DNA of 64,000 bases, taken from the NCBI GenBank assembly GCA_033816765.1, contig CM066292.1, forward strand, positions 4,774,001-4,838,000, given 5' to 3'. Both the position numbers and the translations under genes were made by a program. Under the pieces are notes generated by a model that had not been told where the DNA came from, did not search any database, and saw nothing but the letters and a program-made list of their open reading frames with translations. Positions 10,454 through 23,368 of the stretch are shown here, in pieces (the first letter of the stretch is position 1; every line of letters begins with the position of its first letter). Origin of the DNA: Nothopassalora personata. Taxonomy: Eukaryota > Ascomycota > Dothideomycetes > Mycosphaerellales > Mycosphaerellaceae.

Positions 10454-12375
10454 CGCTCTGTCATGGTCGCCTTTCCGACATCGACAGCGTATCCATCGTG
10501 ATCACTGCGTGCTCTTGTAGTCTATTGGAGGCCAGATGATCCCGTCATTTTGTGTCCACATGGGCTCGCATACATCCACGAGCTCTTTTATTCAGACTTG
10601 CTCATATTTATTGAAAGAGCGATTGTATCCAACGACTTGGCGACGGCTCGATGAGTATGCGCTCGTCGGCGGCTTGTTGATGCTGCTCCTCGGCCAGGAA
10701 CGCGTCCGGAGTGTCTCGTGAACAGACGATTTGGCACTGGCATTGACATGCGCCCAGTACCCTATGTGCAACGGTCGAGGACGACTTCGGCTTCCATCTC
10801 GATGTTGAGACCTCGTCGTCGTCGCTCGTCGTACTGGGCGTGTGAATTGTACTGGTCGGAGTGGTGTTCGCGCGGCTGTAAGCATTCTCTGGGCGCATCC
10901 GTACGGCTTTGGTATTGCTGCGAACAGAGGTATAAAGTGCGCAGGATTATGCTAGCTCTTGTGGCTGCAAGGTATGGTCATGGTCGTGACTGCTCGTTGA
11001 GCAGCGGGTTCTCGGAGATCGACACTGCGGAGGATGCGTCTCGTGCGGTCAGCGGTCCCAACGCTGCTGAGTCGTTCACTGACAGAGTGCACAGCATGAT
11101 TAAGGTGCTCGCAAGATCATGCTGACCGTTTACGTTGAGGCGTGGTGTTTGCATGGTGCTTGCCATGGGGAGCGTCTCGTTAGGCTGTCACGGTCGCAGC
11201 TTTGCGCTTTCCCGCAGGAGGACGATGTGCGCCTTCCGTGGCCACAACATGCCTTGCAACACAACGAGCTCGCGGAGGATATGCTCATGACACTCCGCAA
11301 GTCATCGGCGCTGCCACAAAGTGCCTACGGTGGTAGTGGCACATGGTCAGGAGAAATGGCCCCAGCGTCTCCAACCCGGCGAAGCAGTCACGACAACCCG
11401 ACGTCCAACCGACGATCACCAATACGTCGAGACGCCTCTCAATACACTCCACACCCTCCTCGTAAGCTCAAACACCTTCCACAAGTCGACCTGACCTCAC
11501 TGTCGACCCTGAGGCCAAGATCAAGACCCAGGATATTGGACTTCGGGAGAAATCGCCTCCGTCGGTCGTTCCTGCCTCTGGTAAAGAGGTGAGGTCTCTT
11601 TAAGCTCATCATAGCGCCGGAACTCTACAGGCTAATCATGCACTGTGCTGCACGATGATCGAGATCTTCCCGCACTGCATAATTGGCAGTCCCCATTCCC
11701 GGGACAGCTGAAGTCTGGCTCGGGAAAGAACGAACAATGGGGAACGCCAGCGCATTGTGACAGTGCTGGGGAGAGCTGATTGATCGTGCAACATGGCACA
11801 GATACGAGGAGAGAAAATAGGGACACTTCGACCACAGAACACAGCGCACACACTACGAGCCGAGCAAGAGATGCACAAGACACTACAAGCACCTGCGCAA
11901 GACGAGCAGATGGACACAGGCTGCAGCAGGAGCACTAGCCCTAAGAGGTTTTGATAACGTGCAGGATGAGCAGGGCTGCGTAGCTGCAGCAAGGAAGAAC
12001 GGAAGCGAAGAGTGCGGCACGCTCAGGATGTCACTTTGTTCACACGTACTAGAGATGTAGAGATGTAGCGCGCTGCACGTCTCAGGCAGAATGGTGTTCT
12101 GCTACCGCTCTGTGGGCGTCGCATTTATCGAAGCCACTGCCTTGCGTCTATGCGGACGAATGGGAATCCCAGAGAAGAGATGGGATGGCACACACGGTCT
12201 CGGCCACGAAGGCGTGCTAAACAAGAGAGCACGTACGTTGATCGACTCTGGAAGTCGGGAGTGATCACAGTTGAGAGCAAAAACTTGTATTGAAAGCACT
12301 GTCTCTACATCGCCTCATACTCTACCTACAGCCACTGCCACACATGAATCACGCCGCAAAACTCGACCGACCCTG
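10454..12375. other. Gene-poor region, nothing recognisable
   Basis: About 1.9 kb upstream of the 3' end of SEC15 (which reads toward it). ORFs up to 157 codons occur (11119-11592, plus) but carry low-complexity Ser/Arg/Pro composition and no domain. The part near 12300 likely contains the SEC15 3' UTR. Confidence 0.35.
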
Positions 12376-14902
12376 CTAAGACCGATCCCGCTTCGCAAAC
12401 TGACCCAATCTATCCCTAAAGTCCCCGAAATGCGGCATACTCGGCTTCCTCGAGATGTCTCCACTGCCTCCTCCAAAGTCCGGGAGCAGACTATGGCGCT
12501 CCTTACGCGCACTGGTCGGCTCCGGGGCCTGCTGTACGACCTTCTCCAACAACTCCGCTCCCTTGATCTTGTCCACCTTTCCGAACCTGACATTGGACTT
12601 GGACGAGTCGAAGAACTCTTCACCCTTGCCTTCTGCTGCCAATGCCATGAGCTCGGTGGTCTGTCGAAGAGGACCGAGACTTTCCAGAAGCTGAGCACCA
12701 TCAGGGAGCGATTCGACGTAGCCGACGAGATCCTCGACGTCAAGCTTGTAGGCTGCTACTGCTTGTGGTGAAATGTGGCGCACCATGTGGTCGAGAGGCA
12801 GGTCGAGCAGAGCCTCGCAGACGTGACTGAGAGCTTCGTAGTAGATGACGCTCTTGATGTGTTCAGGAAGGCCGAGCAGGACCGTGTTGATGGTGTTGGA
12901 AAGGTATCGTGTCAGTTCCTGGATGTATGGGCTAGCGTTGACGGGAATATAAGTGCTTAGCCAGTCGTACTCTGCTGTCTCCACCAGATCGTCGATCTTG
13001 CTGTTGACGAGTTCGAAGATACGCTTCTCTGCCTTCTTCTTTGCTTCCTCGAATTGAGTGGTGGCGTTCAGCTTGATTGGACCTGCGGCGCTGCTGCTTG
13101 ATCTTGCTTCGACAAGAAGACTTTCCAAATCTTTGCATGCCAATTCAAAGTGCTCCAAGTTCGTCAAGATCTGGACAATCTGACCAGGATACTGCGACGA
13201 CAGTCTGTCCACTAAGCTACGGCAGACTTTCTCGACCAGCAGCTCGTCCAAGCTCTCCTTAAGAGTCTTGTCGATGACCGTAGAGTGGCGGAAGTGATCG
13301 TCAGAGAAGAGGTAGATCTGGTTGAGAAAGTTTCGTATATCGATGCAGACCAGTGGGTACATCTGGCTGAAAGGAAGCACGCGAGGGTACTCGAGATCTT
13401 CTGAGGCTTCCTGACCTGGGGTTGGACTGTACCATGAGACAGATATGACCTTATCATACTCTTCGGCATTGTTGATGGGCATTGGCATGTAGTCGTCTGT
13501 GCTCATGATCTGTCTATGTGTCAGCATTGCCAAAATGACCCTTACGAGCTTGGTGTTACATGCCTCCTGGAAGTCGTCGCTGAACCGCTTCTTCAGCAGT
13601 GAGCTGTATTTCTCGAAGAGCGTGAGTAGTAGACCGTCGAGGCTTGATACGGGGTATCCCCAGCTGTCCATCGTCTGGATGAACAAGGCGATGATGCCTT
13701 TAATCCGGAGTAGATTTTCATCGTTGTCCACATTGTGTAATGCACTGCTGATGAGTGATACAACAGACTGACACATGCTGTCCCAAAGCTCATCCACGTC
13801 ACTTTGAGCTCGAAAGTTCTCTGTCCGCTGCATGGTGGCCTTCTCGACAATAGCAAAGCCAGCAACGCCTTCCATCAAGCTGCTCAGGCTGTTGCTCTCT
13901 TCATCTGTCAGATTTACGGTCTGCGGCATGAGAAGATCCTTCTGTCGTCGTCTCGTTGCTGCGTAGTCTGCGCGAAACTTCTCCGTCTCGCCCAAAGCGT
14001 CGTGTATGTGCAGACATTCGAAAAGAGGGGTGAAGTCAACCGAAACCTCGTCGTTGTTCAGCACATCAAACTCCTCAGGCTCGTCTGCCGCAAGCTCAAC
14101 AGCAGAGTTCAACTTGAAGGAGCCAGCATAATTACCTGCCGCGGCCCGTCGCTTCTGCCGATCTCTGCGGTTGTCAACGTGGTAGAAAGCCACCTCCCCG
14201 AGGAATTGAGATGTCTCTCTGATACGGAACAGCCAAGTGTTGAGGTCCAGCATGACGGCATCCGCTATCATACGTTGAGTGGCTGGGACAGATCGCTCAA
14301 TCATCTCGGCGATCTTATACCGAGTGACCTCTCGAAGATGCACATTCTGGAGCTCATCGAGCGCTCGCAGTGCTGCGTAATGGTTCTTCTTGCTAAGAAG
14401 GTCATGGACCTGGTTCGCAAGTCGAAGAACTTCCAGGCAGTCCTTCAATGCTTGCGTAGCATCGTCGATATTCTGACGCACGCCGCGTGACTCGACAAGT
14501 GCCTTCTTGTGCTCTGCAAGCTTCTCTGTACTGGCTTGAATGCTTCGGCTGAGTTCCATGATCTCAGAAGTCAGGTTGACGGTGCCTTCTCGGACTGATT
14601 GAAGTTGATTGACGCTGCCAATGAACTCTTGGTGGTTTGAGTTACATATGTTCTCGATCTGAGCTTCGCGGTCCGCCGAAACATGATTGAGAGCTTGAAT
14701 GAGCGGCATGACCTGAGTCTGTGTCTCAGCATTCTTTAGTAGGGGTATCAGCTGGTCCAAGTAGTCGGACTCGGAAGAGGAAAGTATAATCTACGCAGCT
14801 TATCAGTCAGGATGAAAGCCACGTGTACAGAGCGCAATATCGTACCTGCTGCACGGCGCCAGTAAGGTCATCATACTGATCGCCGTTGATGAGACCCGGC
14901 AT
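12376..14902 (-). CDS. SEC15: Exocyst complex component Sec15
   Basis: Subunit of the octameric exocyst that tethers secretory vesicles to the plasma membrane; in yeast Sec15 binds the Rab Sec4 and Sec2. Two exons: 14902-14846 (19 codons, starting MPGLINGDQYDDLTGAVQQ) and 14790-12376, joined over a 55-nt intron (GTACGA..CTGACTGAT..TAG) with frame kept, giving 823 aa, in line with fungal Sec15. Family signatures include an N-terminal coiled-coil region (about residues 60-120), ALRALDELQNVHL and LNTWLFRIRETSQFLGEVAF in the conserved N-terminal half, and the helical C-terminal domain. The last 50 residues are basic and Ser-rich (ARKERHSLLPDF), a likely variable tail. The tiny first exon is easily missed. 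High confidence. Confidence 0.93.
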
Positions 14903-16474
14903 CGTGGAGTATGTTGGTGGAAGGTCGAAAGAAGTGAGGATAGCAATCACTTCCGAACTTCAAGCAGCGCTGATGCGCACTTCCCCGAAAGCTCACTGTC
15001 TTCACCTGAAAGTGCGGCCTTGCTAGCGTGATTGTGAGGTACAAAAGATCATACCAGTTCTCGGCATCGACCAGACCGACAACAACGACCTTGTTAAGCT
15101 GTGACCCCGCTGTAACAGGGGGGAAGAAGGAACGGTGTGTTCTCACGCGACCTGGAGCACTTGCCCTCACAGACAGGGGACCTTGATCAATCACTGCTCT
15201 GTACCGACTGAGAGAGAGAGATTTTCAGGTTCTGATCTCATGAGTGTCAGCAGGCAAACTTGCACGACCACGTCTATCGGTGTTGCGAACGCATTCACAA
15301 GACCGTAGGCGGCAACGTACCACGACAAGGCCAAGGACTCATCAAACCGAGTCGATTTCCATCCAATGCATGAGAAGATTCATCAGTAGAACGAAGACTA
15401 TGCACGACTCCGATATATGCAACCTTGGGTCACCATCTCACGAAGTGATGTCCGAGCATCTCGACGAAGTTCGTGGTTCCCGGGCTGTTCGCTGGACTTC
15501 CCGCGCGTCGTTCAGAGGGGGTCCGCTTAGAGATCGCGCTAAGCGGGTGATCGACATGCCAGCAGGGATTAGACAGGGACCCGTGCTAGCGCAATATCAG
15601 AACGAATGGGCAGGTACGATACAGGAAGTATACACTGTAGGTCGACGAATGCTGACCGCAATACATATTTGCACATTGCGAGACACAGAGAAACCGTGTC
15701 TGGCCCGATATGGGGTCCTAACGGATTATCGTGACCGTCTCCATCTGGTCCTGCTCTCATGGGAAGGCACTCCTGGGCCATGTGCCCGTCCAGCAAGCTA
15801 CAAAGTTGCGAGCGTGCATTGTGGTACGGTCATGCAGCCCGCGTGGTCAGCACGAGGTGTAGAAAGCCGCTCTGCAACGAGAAAAAGCCGCACAGCCTCC
15901 AGGAAAATTGCAGCAGCATCAGGTCCACGACCACTACCCAGCCTGATGATGACCACTATCGTTGCATCTTCAACCCAGCATGTTGGAGCCTTCGAAGGTC
16001 ATCGAAAGGTTGCTGTTGAGTATAGCCCCACAGCACGAAGCTCATCACTGTGTATGCTGATTGTGAGGGCTACCATTGGCCTGGGGAGCAGAGGGGCTGG
16101 TTGCTCTGGCAGGGAGACCCACTACGCCTAGCACGTGGAGCGACTGCCTGTTTCTTGCCCTTCTGACCAGATTTCCTTCCCTTCCTCTTCCTTTCACCAC
16201 CCACTTCTACTCAGCACACACGACAATTGGGTCTTGCATTGGCACACCCAAGCTTCACACCCTTCGCTCATTCTTCCTTTCACATCACAGCGTCTTTGAG
16301 CATCACTCCTCTACTTTCCAGGTGTGTTGGACCAGCAGCGCGTTGGGTCGCCGCTGCAGAGTGATACCCGCCAGCAAGCAGGAATTCAGCTGGCACCACC
16401 ACCATTGACGGATTGGTCGCCTTTGACAGCTTCAGTACAGTCATTCACTCATCTCCCGACCTACAGCAGCGAGC
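14903..16474. promoter_or_regulatory. Divergent intergenic region of SEC15 and the Mei2-like gene
   Basis: Nearly 1.6 kb between two outward-facing genes. A 295-codon open frame (15244-16131, plus) lies here, but it starts at a non-ATG codon, has Arg/Ser/Thr-rich composition without motifs, and sits where a long 5' leader is expected, so I do not call it a gene. From about 16145 to 16330 the plus strand is a long C/T-rich tract, typical of strong fungal promoters and transcription start regions, and a CA-rich leader precedes the ATG at 16475. A long upstream region is common for developmental regulators. Confidence 0.4.
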
Positions 16475-19089
16475 ATGTCTCACACCGCTACTCCAGCCGG
16501 CGGCAAGATGAAGGTGAACAAGAGCGTCACCTACCCGGCCGTCAGCAACATGGCCGGCGACGGCGGCGTATCTCTGAGTGACAGCCTTCAGCAGTTGTCA
16601 TTCACCAACGGCAACGCGTAAGTCGCGCGTGTATCGTCTTCCTTGCTCCAGACAGCTCCCTGACCGTATGCAGCTCTGCTTGGCCAGCCTCACCTGCTCC
16701 GACCCAAGAGGGCAATTACAAGGGCCTCACCCACGGCTCAACCTACTCCCAGACGGCTGGCATGGTCCCAACCGCGGTGCCATTCACACCAGGTGGCGGT
16801 TCCTCTGCCGCAGGTAGTCGTCTTGCACCAGTCACCTCCAAGCCGACCCCAGTGTCGATCCTTGCGCGTGACAGCCAGCCCGATGGTCCGACCATCGTCG
16901 AGAGCAACCCCAAGAAAGACAGCTACATCGAAGGCTTCGACCAGAAGGCCATTGGCGATGGCTCATCTCGAGAGCACACTCCTCCAAACGGCAACGTCGT
17001 GCTCTTCACCACCGACAGTATCACCGAAGGAACTCACTTCGTCAAGGTCGTCAGAGTCGAGCAGTCGGGCTACCCAAAGTGCATGGACATCCTGCAGAAT
17101 GATGTAAGTCCCCCATGAAGCTTTCCACACCGTGACACTGCTGACAACATCGTAGTTCCACTGGCAGCAGAAGCTCCTCGGGCAGCGATCTGACCATGAC
17201 GACCCAAGCAAGAAGTACATTACGCTGTACTTCTGCTTCGACAACCTCGAAGACGCTCGCGGTTCCTTCCATGACATGTCCGTCGCCAGCAATGAGCACT
17301 GGGAGCCATGTTTCGTCTTTCACGACGAGTATGCCGCTGCTCCACTCGGCGACCAGACCGACATTGGCAGATATGATGGCCAAGTCTGCTTCGAGGCCAC
17401 CTTCGACGATGTCTTGAGCAATGTTGTCGTACCTGACATCAAGGAGGTCGTCCACAACCTCGCCCGTGACTTTGGTCGTGTCGTTGCCATGGCCGACGTC
17501 TCCATGCGTGGCACCAACACAGTCACCTTCCGTGTGGAGTATGCCAAGATTACCGACGCTCGTATGGCTCTCCGAGAAGTCTCCAACAGCCCTCTCATCC
17601 ATCAGGTAAGATTTCATCCACCTAGTCTGCAGACTGTCACTGACCTCTGTTCCAGGAATGGACCATTCGTGCGAAGCCAGTCCACGGCTCCTCCGCCACG
17701 AGCACCAAGGGAGCCGTGGTCCCGTACACGCCTCACAAGCAGGTTGGCACCGCCTTGACTCCTGGCATCCACTTCTCCCCGACTGGTCGCACGACCTGGG
17801 AGGTCAAGCCTGATGGCACGATCGTTCCTCGTTCGCCACCCAATCCCGTGGCCAAGGTCGTCACTGCCCCAAGCGATCAGATGACTCTAGTCTCACGTGA
17901 CCGTTGGTTTTCTGAGCCAATGCCATTCACTCAATATCACGTCGACGCCGCCACCTACCAGCAGCGCGCCCAGTCATGGTCCGCCAACACTGCCACAGGT
18001 CCTCGGTACGCCAACACTGAGACTGAGCCACAGTGCGTCCGTATCGACCGCATCCGCAACGGCATGGACGTCCGCACAACGGTCATGCTACGCAACCTGC
18101 CAAACAAGTGGGGTGTCACCGAGTGGAAGCGCATGCTGGACAAGTACACCTTCGGCATGTACGACTTCTCATACTTGCGCATCGACTTCGGCAACAGCTA
18201 CAACGTTGGCTATGGCTTTGTCAACTTCACCGAGTCCAAGCACATTGGCAGATTCCTTGACCATTGGCTTGGCGAAGAGTGGGAGCCTGGCCACCATCCG
18301 GAGAAGCGTGTGCAGCTCTCATACGCCACCGTCCAGGGCTATGACTGCCTCGTCGAGAAGTTCCGCAACTCTTCAATCATGGAGGAGTTCGAGGGCTACC
18401 GTCCAAAGCTTTGGTACACCCATGAAACCGCTCCATCGAACGACCTCGTCGGCACCGAGAAGAAGTTTGATCCGCCAAACAACCGTACCAAGCAGCAGCG
18501 CTCTCGTGACAACGCCGGTCACATTGGCCTCTACGCCCCTCGCAGCGGTCAGCGTGGTCAAGACCGTGCTCGTCGATCCAACTTCGATCGCGGCACTCCC
18601 CGCCAGCTTCAAGAGGACGCCCAGTGGCAGGCGCAGCATGGGCTGTTCAACCCAGCATTCAGCTTTCAACAGGGCCAGTATATCGCTGGCGGTCCTGGCC
18701 CAGTCGGCGCTCCTGCAGCAGGCATGTTCCCGGCAGGCATGTACACTCCGAGTGCTGCCATCAACCCCTACATCACCAACCAAGTCCCAATGAATGGCAT
18801 GTACCCGTTCGCCCCACAGCAGTACGGCGCGCCACCATTCATGCCAGCTCCTGGTGCCTATGGTCCTGGCTACGGCAACGGCTACGCCTTCGCTGGCTAC
18901 GGTCCACGCAACCCTGCCAACATGTCGCGTACCATCTCACGCGGTCGCCTGGCCGGCGGTCGCCCGCAGAACGTCACCCTCTCCCGTGACTACGAGGTGC
19001 CACGCATGCTCGGCGGTGGTGACCAGTACGCTCCGGCCACCCCGACTGCCAACGGCGGCCACGGCTACCAGTACGCCGACCAGTACTAA
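16475..19089 (+). CDS. Mei2-like RNA-binding protein (RRM_2 domain)
   Basis: RNA-binding protein of the Mei2 family; in fission yeast Mei2 drives the switch to meiosis by sequestering mRNA-decay factors. Four exons: 16475-16617, 16674-17103, 17156-17605 and 17656-19089, with introns of 50-56 nt and consensus ends, giving 818 aa. The C-terminal RRM_2 domain is clear at about residues 478-577: TTVMLRNLPNKWGV (RNP2), then YGFVNFTESKHIGRF (RNP1 region). A degenerate RRM-like segment lies earlier (FHWQQKLLGQ to VEYAKITDARMAL). The tail after residue 650 is low-complexity and rich in Gly, Ala, Pro and Tyr, ending with an RGG-like GRGRxxGGRP patch. The start is the first ATG after the C/T-rich leader. 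Role in meiosis here is inferred from family only. Confidence 0.88.
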
Positions 19090-19616
19090 GGTTGGATGAG
19101 AGAGTGTTGGAGACAGCGACGCGACAGAGCGTCGTGCTTGAATCGCCTTGAGACCAAGACAGGACGGTTCAGTTGCCATAACATTGGCATGAAAGCAGAA
19201 GTAGAAAGCCCGTAATACGACAGTTTGAGTGTTTAATGCTTACCGTCTCTTCCCTCTCGCCGTGTGTCTGCCTCTTCGTTCAGCTCATCGTCGCCAGCTT
19301 CATGTCGCCGTACTGTCTTGCTTCGTGCAGCGCGGCGCGTCGTGCTCGCCGACTGCTGCTCTTGCACGGTGTCATCGATATGGCCTTGGGAGGCAAGGGA
19401 CGTTCCTGGACAAGAGCGTGTGCTGCACCGGCATCTAGATGAAAGAATGAAGGCTGTTGGTGAGCAGCGGAGAGATGTCTCATCAGTCAGCAGAAGCGCG
19501 GCGCGGATCTCTCGTCGTTGCCGGTGAACATGTCTTCCACACACACCACGTCCACCATGCCAACATTCCTTTCTGTCTGATCCGTGTACAGTCTTTCTCT
19601 GTATCCTCCGCAAGCA
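19090..19616. promoter_or_regulatory. Intergenic region upstream of LAS21
   Basis: About 530 bp between two tandem plus-strand genes. The first part should be the 3' UTR of the Mei2-like gene, the rest the LAS21 promoter. C/T-rich stretches occur near 19555-19610. Only short overlapping ORFs are seen. Confidence 0.35.
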
Positions 19617-22571
19617 ATGGCGCGCTCTGCTGGTCTGAGAACAGCGTGTTTGACATTAGCAAACGTACTACTCCCGATCGCGGTACTGGTCTTCGCGACC
19701 GGATTCTTTCCTTATAAACCTGTTCTGCCGGGGTTTGCGACATTCGACAGCGGCGAGGATGCTTCAACTGGACCAGTCTTCGATCGTGTGGTCTTCATGG
19801 TCGTCGATGCGCTGAGGAGTGATTTCGTCTATGGGCACAACTCTGGGTTCGACTTTACGCAGAGGTACGATACGAACATCTCAGAAACAGATCTGTTCGG
19901 ATCTGCTAACCCCAATGCCACAGCCTCATACGCGATGGCACCGCAATTCCCTTCACGGCGCACGCAACACCTCCAACAGTCACGATGCCACGCGTCAAAG
20001 CACTAACCACAGGCTCCGTCCCCTCCTTCCTCGATCTCATCCTCAACTTCGCCGAATCCGACACTTCCTCCCCCCTCGCCAATCAGGACACATGGCTCGC
20101 CCAGATCCGTGCAAAAGGCGGCAATCTCATCTTTTACGGCGACGATACCTGGTTGAAGCTCTTCGAGTCGGGCCAGACAGGCGAAGGGAAAGGACAGTTC
20201 TTCAATCGCTTTGATGGGACCAGCAGCTTCTTCGTTTCGGTCAGTAGAACTGGCCCTGGTAACGTGTTAGCAGCCCAGATAGCTGAGTATCAACTCTTTC
20301 GTCTTGCAGGATTTCACCGAAGTTGACCATAATGTTACCCGTCATGTTCCTGAGCAGCTTGCGAAGAGTGATTGGAATGCGATGATCATGCATTACCTAG
20401 GGCTGGATCATATTGGGCATAAGACGGGACCACAGGGGCCGAACATGCTTCCGAAACAGAGTGAGATGGATGCGATTGTTAAGACCATCTATGGGGCGAT
20501 GGAGAAAGAGGCGCATCTCATGGACACATTGCTGGTGCTGGCGGGTGATCATGGCATGAACAATGGTGGGAACCATGGAGGGAGTGGACCTGGTGAGACG
20601 GAGCCTGCGCTGCTGTTTGCCAGTCCAAAGTTCCGGAAAGTGAAGAAGAGCCGGGAGTATGAGTGTCCTACGCTGCCGAAGGAAGGCACAGAGTTTTACT
20701 ACTATACCAAGATCCAACAGAGCGATCTGGTGCCGACGCTGGCCGGATTGTTGGGTCTCCCCATTCCGAGAAACAGCTTGGGAGTTTCAATACCAGAGTT
20801 GACAGGGCTTTTGACGCAGGATGAGACATCGACGACTGGGCTGCTGAAGGAAGAAGGGACGACGGAGCACTTCAACAGGAACTCAAAGCAGATGCTGGAG
20901 ATCACCGAGGCTACGTACGGAGCTGAGTCTTTCAGGTCCAAAGTTGCCAGCTTTGAGCCGAAAAAGATGACCTCGAGCGAGATTTGCACCGATCAGGACG
21001 AAGGTGAGCCTCGTCTGGCCTGCCTCTGGGCCTACGTCGAGAACAGGCTGGCAACAGGCGAGAGCTGGCGCAATACTGCCAGGCGACATGCTGCAATGCT
21101 GGCGTTCCTTCTCGAAGCGCAAGAAACGCTCAGCGGCACAGCAAGCTCGTACAACATGTCACGAATGCTCATCGGAATGGCCCTCACCGCCACCATAGTC
21201 GCCTTGGCTTTGCTTTCCCTTCCATTCGTTTGGCCGCCCAGCACAACAGGCACCTTCTTCACAACTACCAGCCTTCTCTATGGCATCATGATGTTCGCCA
21301 GCAGCTACGTTGAAGAAGAGCAACACTTTTGGTACTGGCTTACACCCGCCTGGTTCATCACCCTCGCCAAAAGTCGTGCTAGCACGTTTTCGGACTCTCG
21401 CTCGTGTCTCAAACTCATCCTTGCCGTCTTCTCTCTCCTTGCAATACACCGCCTTGGCATCCGTTGGAATCAAACTGGTCAGAAACACGCCGGTGCCGAT
21501 GATATTGTGCATACGTTCTTCCCGAGGGAACATGTCTCTATGTGGGTCCTCATCCTCGCGGCTTACATGTACAACGGCTTCCAGATGGCTCCTAAGACCT
21601 TTGGCGGCATCCTGGCGCCAGAGGTGGGAGTAATTCTGACTTTGGTGATGACGGTTCCAGCGATTGTGTTCAAGCTCAATTTCACGCAGGCTGATGCACC
21701 AGAGCTTGTGCATGGACTGGCGTGGAGGATCAGGGACTGGACGAAGACGTTCGATCTAGTGCTGCAAGCAAGGGTAACGTTCTTCGTCCTGGCGCTGTGT
21801 ACGGTCATTGTGGTGGTGCTTTCGATTATGAGCTATCGCGAAGCTGGAGCGAGGGAAAGGGGACTGTTGCCAAGTCTTGCAGAGAGACTACATCATCTCC
21901 TTACGCTGTTCCTGATGACGCAGTCGAGAGCGCCCAACATTCCACTCTTCCTTGGGCTGGAGGTACAGAGGGAGGCGATTGCTTATATTCTCCGAGACAC
22001 TACGGCTGGACAGAAGAGACCGGTGACGGAAGTCGCCACGACCACGCTCCTTCTCAGCCACGTCTACTACTTCTGCATGGGCGGCTCGAACTCCATCTCC
22101 AGCATCGATCTAAGCAATGCCTACAACGGCGTAGCAGACTACAACATCGTCGCCGTCGGCGTACTGCTCTTCGCAAGCAACTGGACAGGACCTATCTGGC
22201 TCTGCAGCGCTGCGAATCTGCTTCTCTCTGCAAATCCATCTTTACCGACACAGAGCAGGACCACCAGGAGCTGGATCGATGAGGAGCGGAAGAAGCTCCA
22301 TCAGGACACCCTGCAGAGCACCATGGGTCCTCAGAAGGCCAGCGAGGATGAGGAAGGTGTCTGGATGGAGTACGTCTCCCAGATGACGGTTTTCGTTGCC
22401 GCCAGTCTGTTGGCTGTTATGGCGGCTTGTACGGCGCTGCGGACGCATTTGTTCATTTGGACAGTGTTTAGTCCGAAGTATCTTTATGCTATGGCTTGGA
22501 GTGTGGGGTGGCATTTGCTGATCAATATCGGGCTTGGTAGTGTTTTGAGGGGTGTGGGTGGTGTGAATTAG
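19617..22571 (+). CDS. LAS21: GPI ethanolamine phosphate transferase 2 (Gpi7/PIG-G)
   Basis: ER membrane enzyme that adds ethanolamine phosphate to the second mannose of the GPI anchor precursor. Three exons: 19617-19864, 19924-20239 and 20310-22571 (introns 59 and 70 nt; the first restores FTQSLIRDGTAIPFTAHATP), giving 941 aa. The N-terminal transmembrane segment (residues 10-30) is followed by the alkaline-phosphatase-like catalytic domain: FMVVDALRSDFV with the metal-binding Asp near residue 60, a TMPRVKALTTG segment with the nucleophile Thr, LGLDHIGH near 218-225, and GDHGMNNGGNHGG near 267-279. The C-terminal half has many hydrophobic segments, as in the multi-pass PIG-G/Las21 architecture. 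It is convergent with the GFA-family gene downstream. High confidence. Confidence 0.92.
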
Positions 22572-22784
22572 GCAATTTGTTTTGGGGGGAGGGAGGCAAT
22601 AGTGGAAATGTACTGACAGGATGAGTTGCGAGTATTGAGCTCGAACATGGACAGTTGTACTAGGACGTTTTGAAGGCAAAGAGGATGCAAGACAACAACC
22701 TTTGGCTTTGTCGATGGCCGGCCGCAAAATGGGGGCACACTGAATGTTTTTGCACTCATCCTGTTATCTGGTAGCGCTCGTCTC

Positions 22785-23368
22785 TCAATCGATACTATAT
22801 ATCGGCGGCACATTCTTCATAAACTCAACCTTCTGAATCGTGAGCTTGCTGGCGTCGTAGTCCTTTAGCATGCGGACCTGAAATTTCATTAGCGACAAGT
22901 CACAACCTAGCCTCAAGGGAGAGCACCATACGTTGACTGTGTAGCGCAAATCGCCCGGAAAGACCTTGCCCAAAGCCGTCAGGTCCGTCATCATCACGCT
23001 GCCGCAGTGCTTGCAGAAGAGGTGAGGGTTCTGCTTGTTGCCGCAGTAGTACTTTGTCAGGTCGTCCTGGCCTTGGGTGACGTGCACGTTGGTTTGGAGG
23101 GGATGGACAGCCTGGATATGGTCAGTCAGGCAGGGTTAAGACCAAAAGCGCTGGGAGAGTGTCGTACTTGATACCCCTGCCTCTCACAATGCGAGCAATT
23201 ACATTCCGTGACTGGGTATGGGCCCCTGCCCTCTGCTTCTGCCTCGAACAGTGGAGGCGAGACTTTCATGTGGAAGCGCACGGCGCCGCAGTGGCAGTGG
23301 AGGTGGTAGGTGGCCCATACTCCGGTCTCTTCAGGCCATGGTGCGGATGGTTTCTGAGGTGAGCACAT
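22785..23368 (-). CDS. GFA/CENP-V family carbon-sulfur lyase-like protein
   Basis: Small zinc-binding protein of the glutathione-dependent formaldehyde-activating (GFA, Mss4-like fold) family. Many fungal members act on glutathione adducts or remain uncharacterised. Three exons: 23368-23168, 23111-22932 and 22877-22785, giving 157 aa. Metal-ligand cysteines appear in order: CHCGAVRF near residue 25, CNCSHCERQGY near 58, and CKHCGSVM near 92. The second intron is 54 nt, a multiple of three with no in-frame stop, so an unspliced transcript would still encode a continuous protein with 18 extra residues. It is divergent from the PhoD-like gene. The exact reaction cannot be inferred. Confidence 0.85.

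Noticed and set aside
15244..16131. 295-codon plus-strand ORF as a gene
   Set aside because: No ATG at its start, Arg/Ser/Thr-biased composition without any domain, and it lies in the leader/promoter region of a well-supported gene.
17897..18793. 298-codon Ser/Thr-rich frame inside the Mei2-like gene
   Set aside because: Shadow frame of the RRM-containing exon; composition results from codon bias in the real frame.
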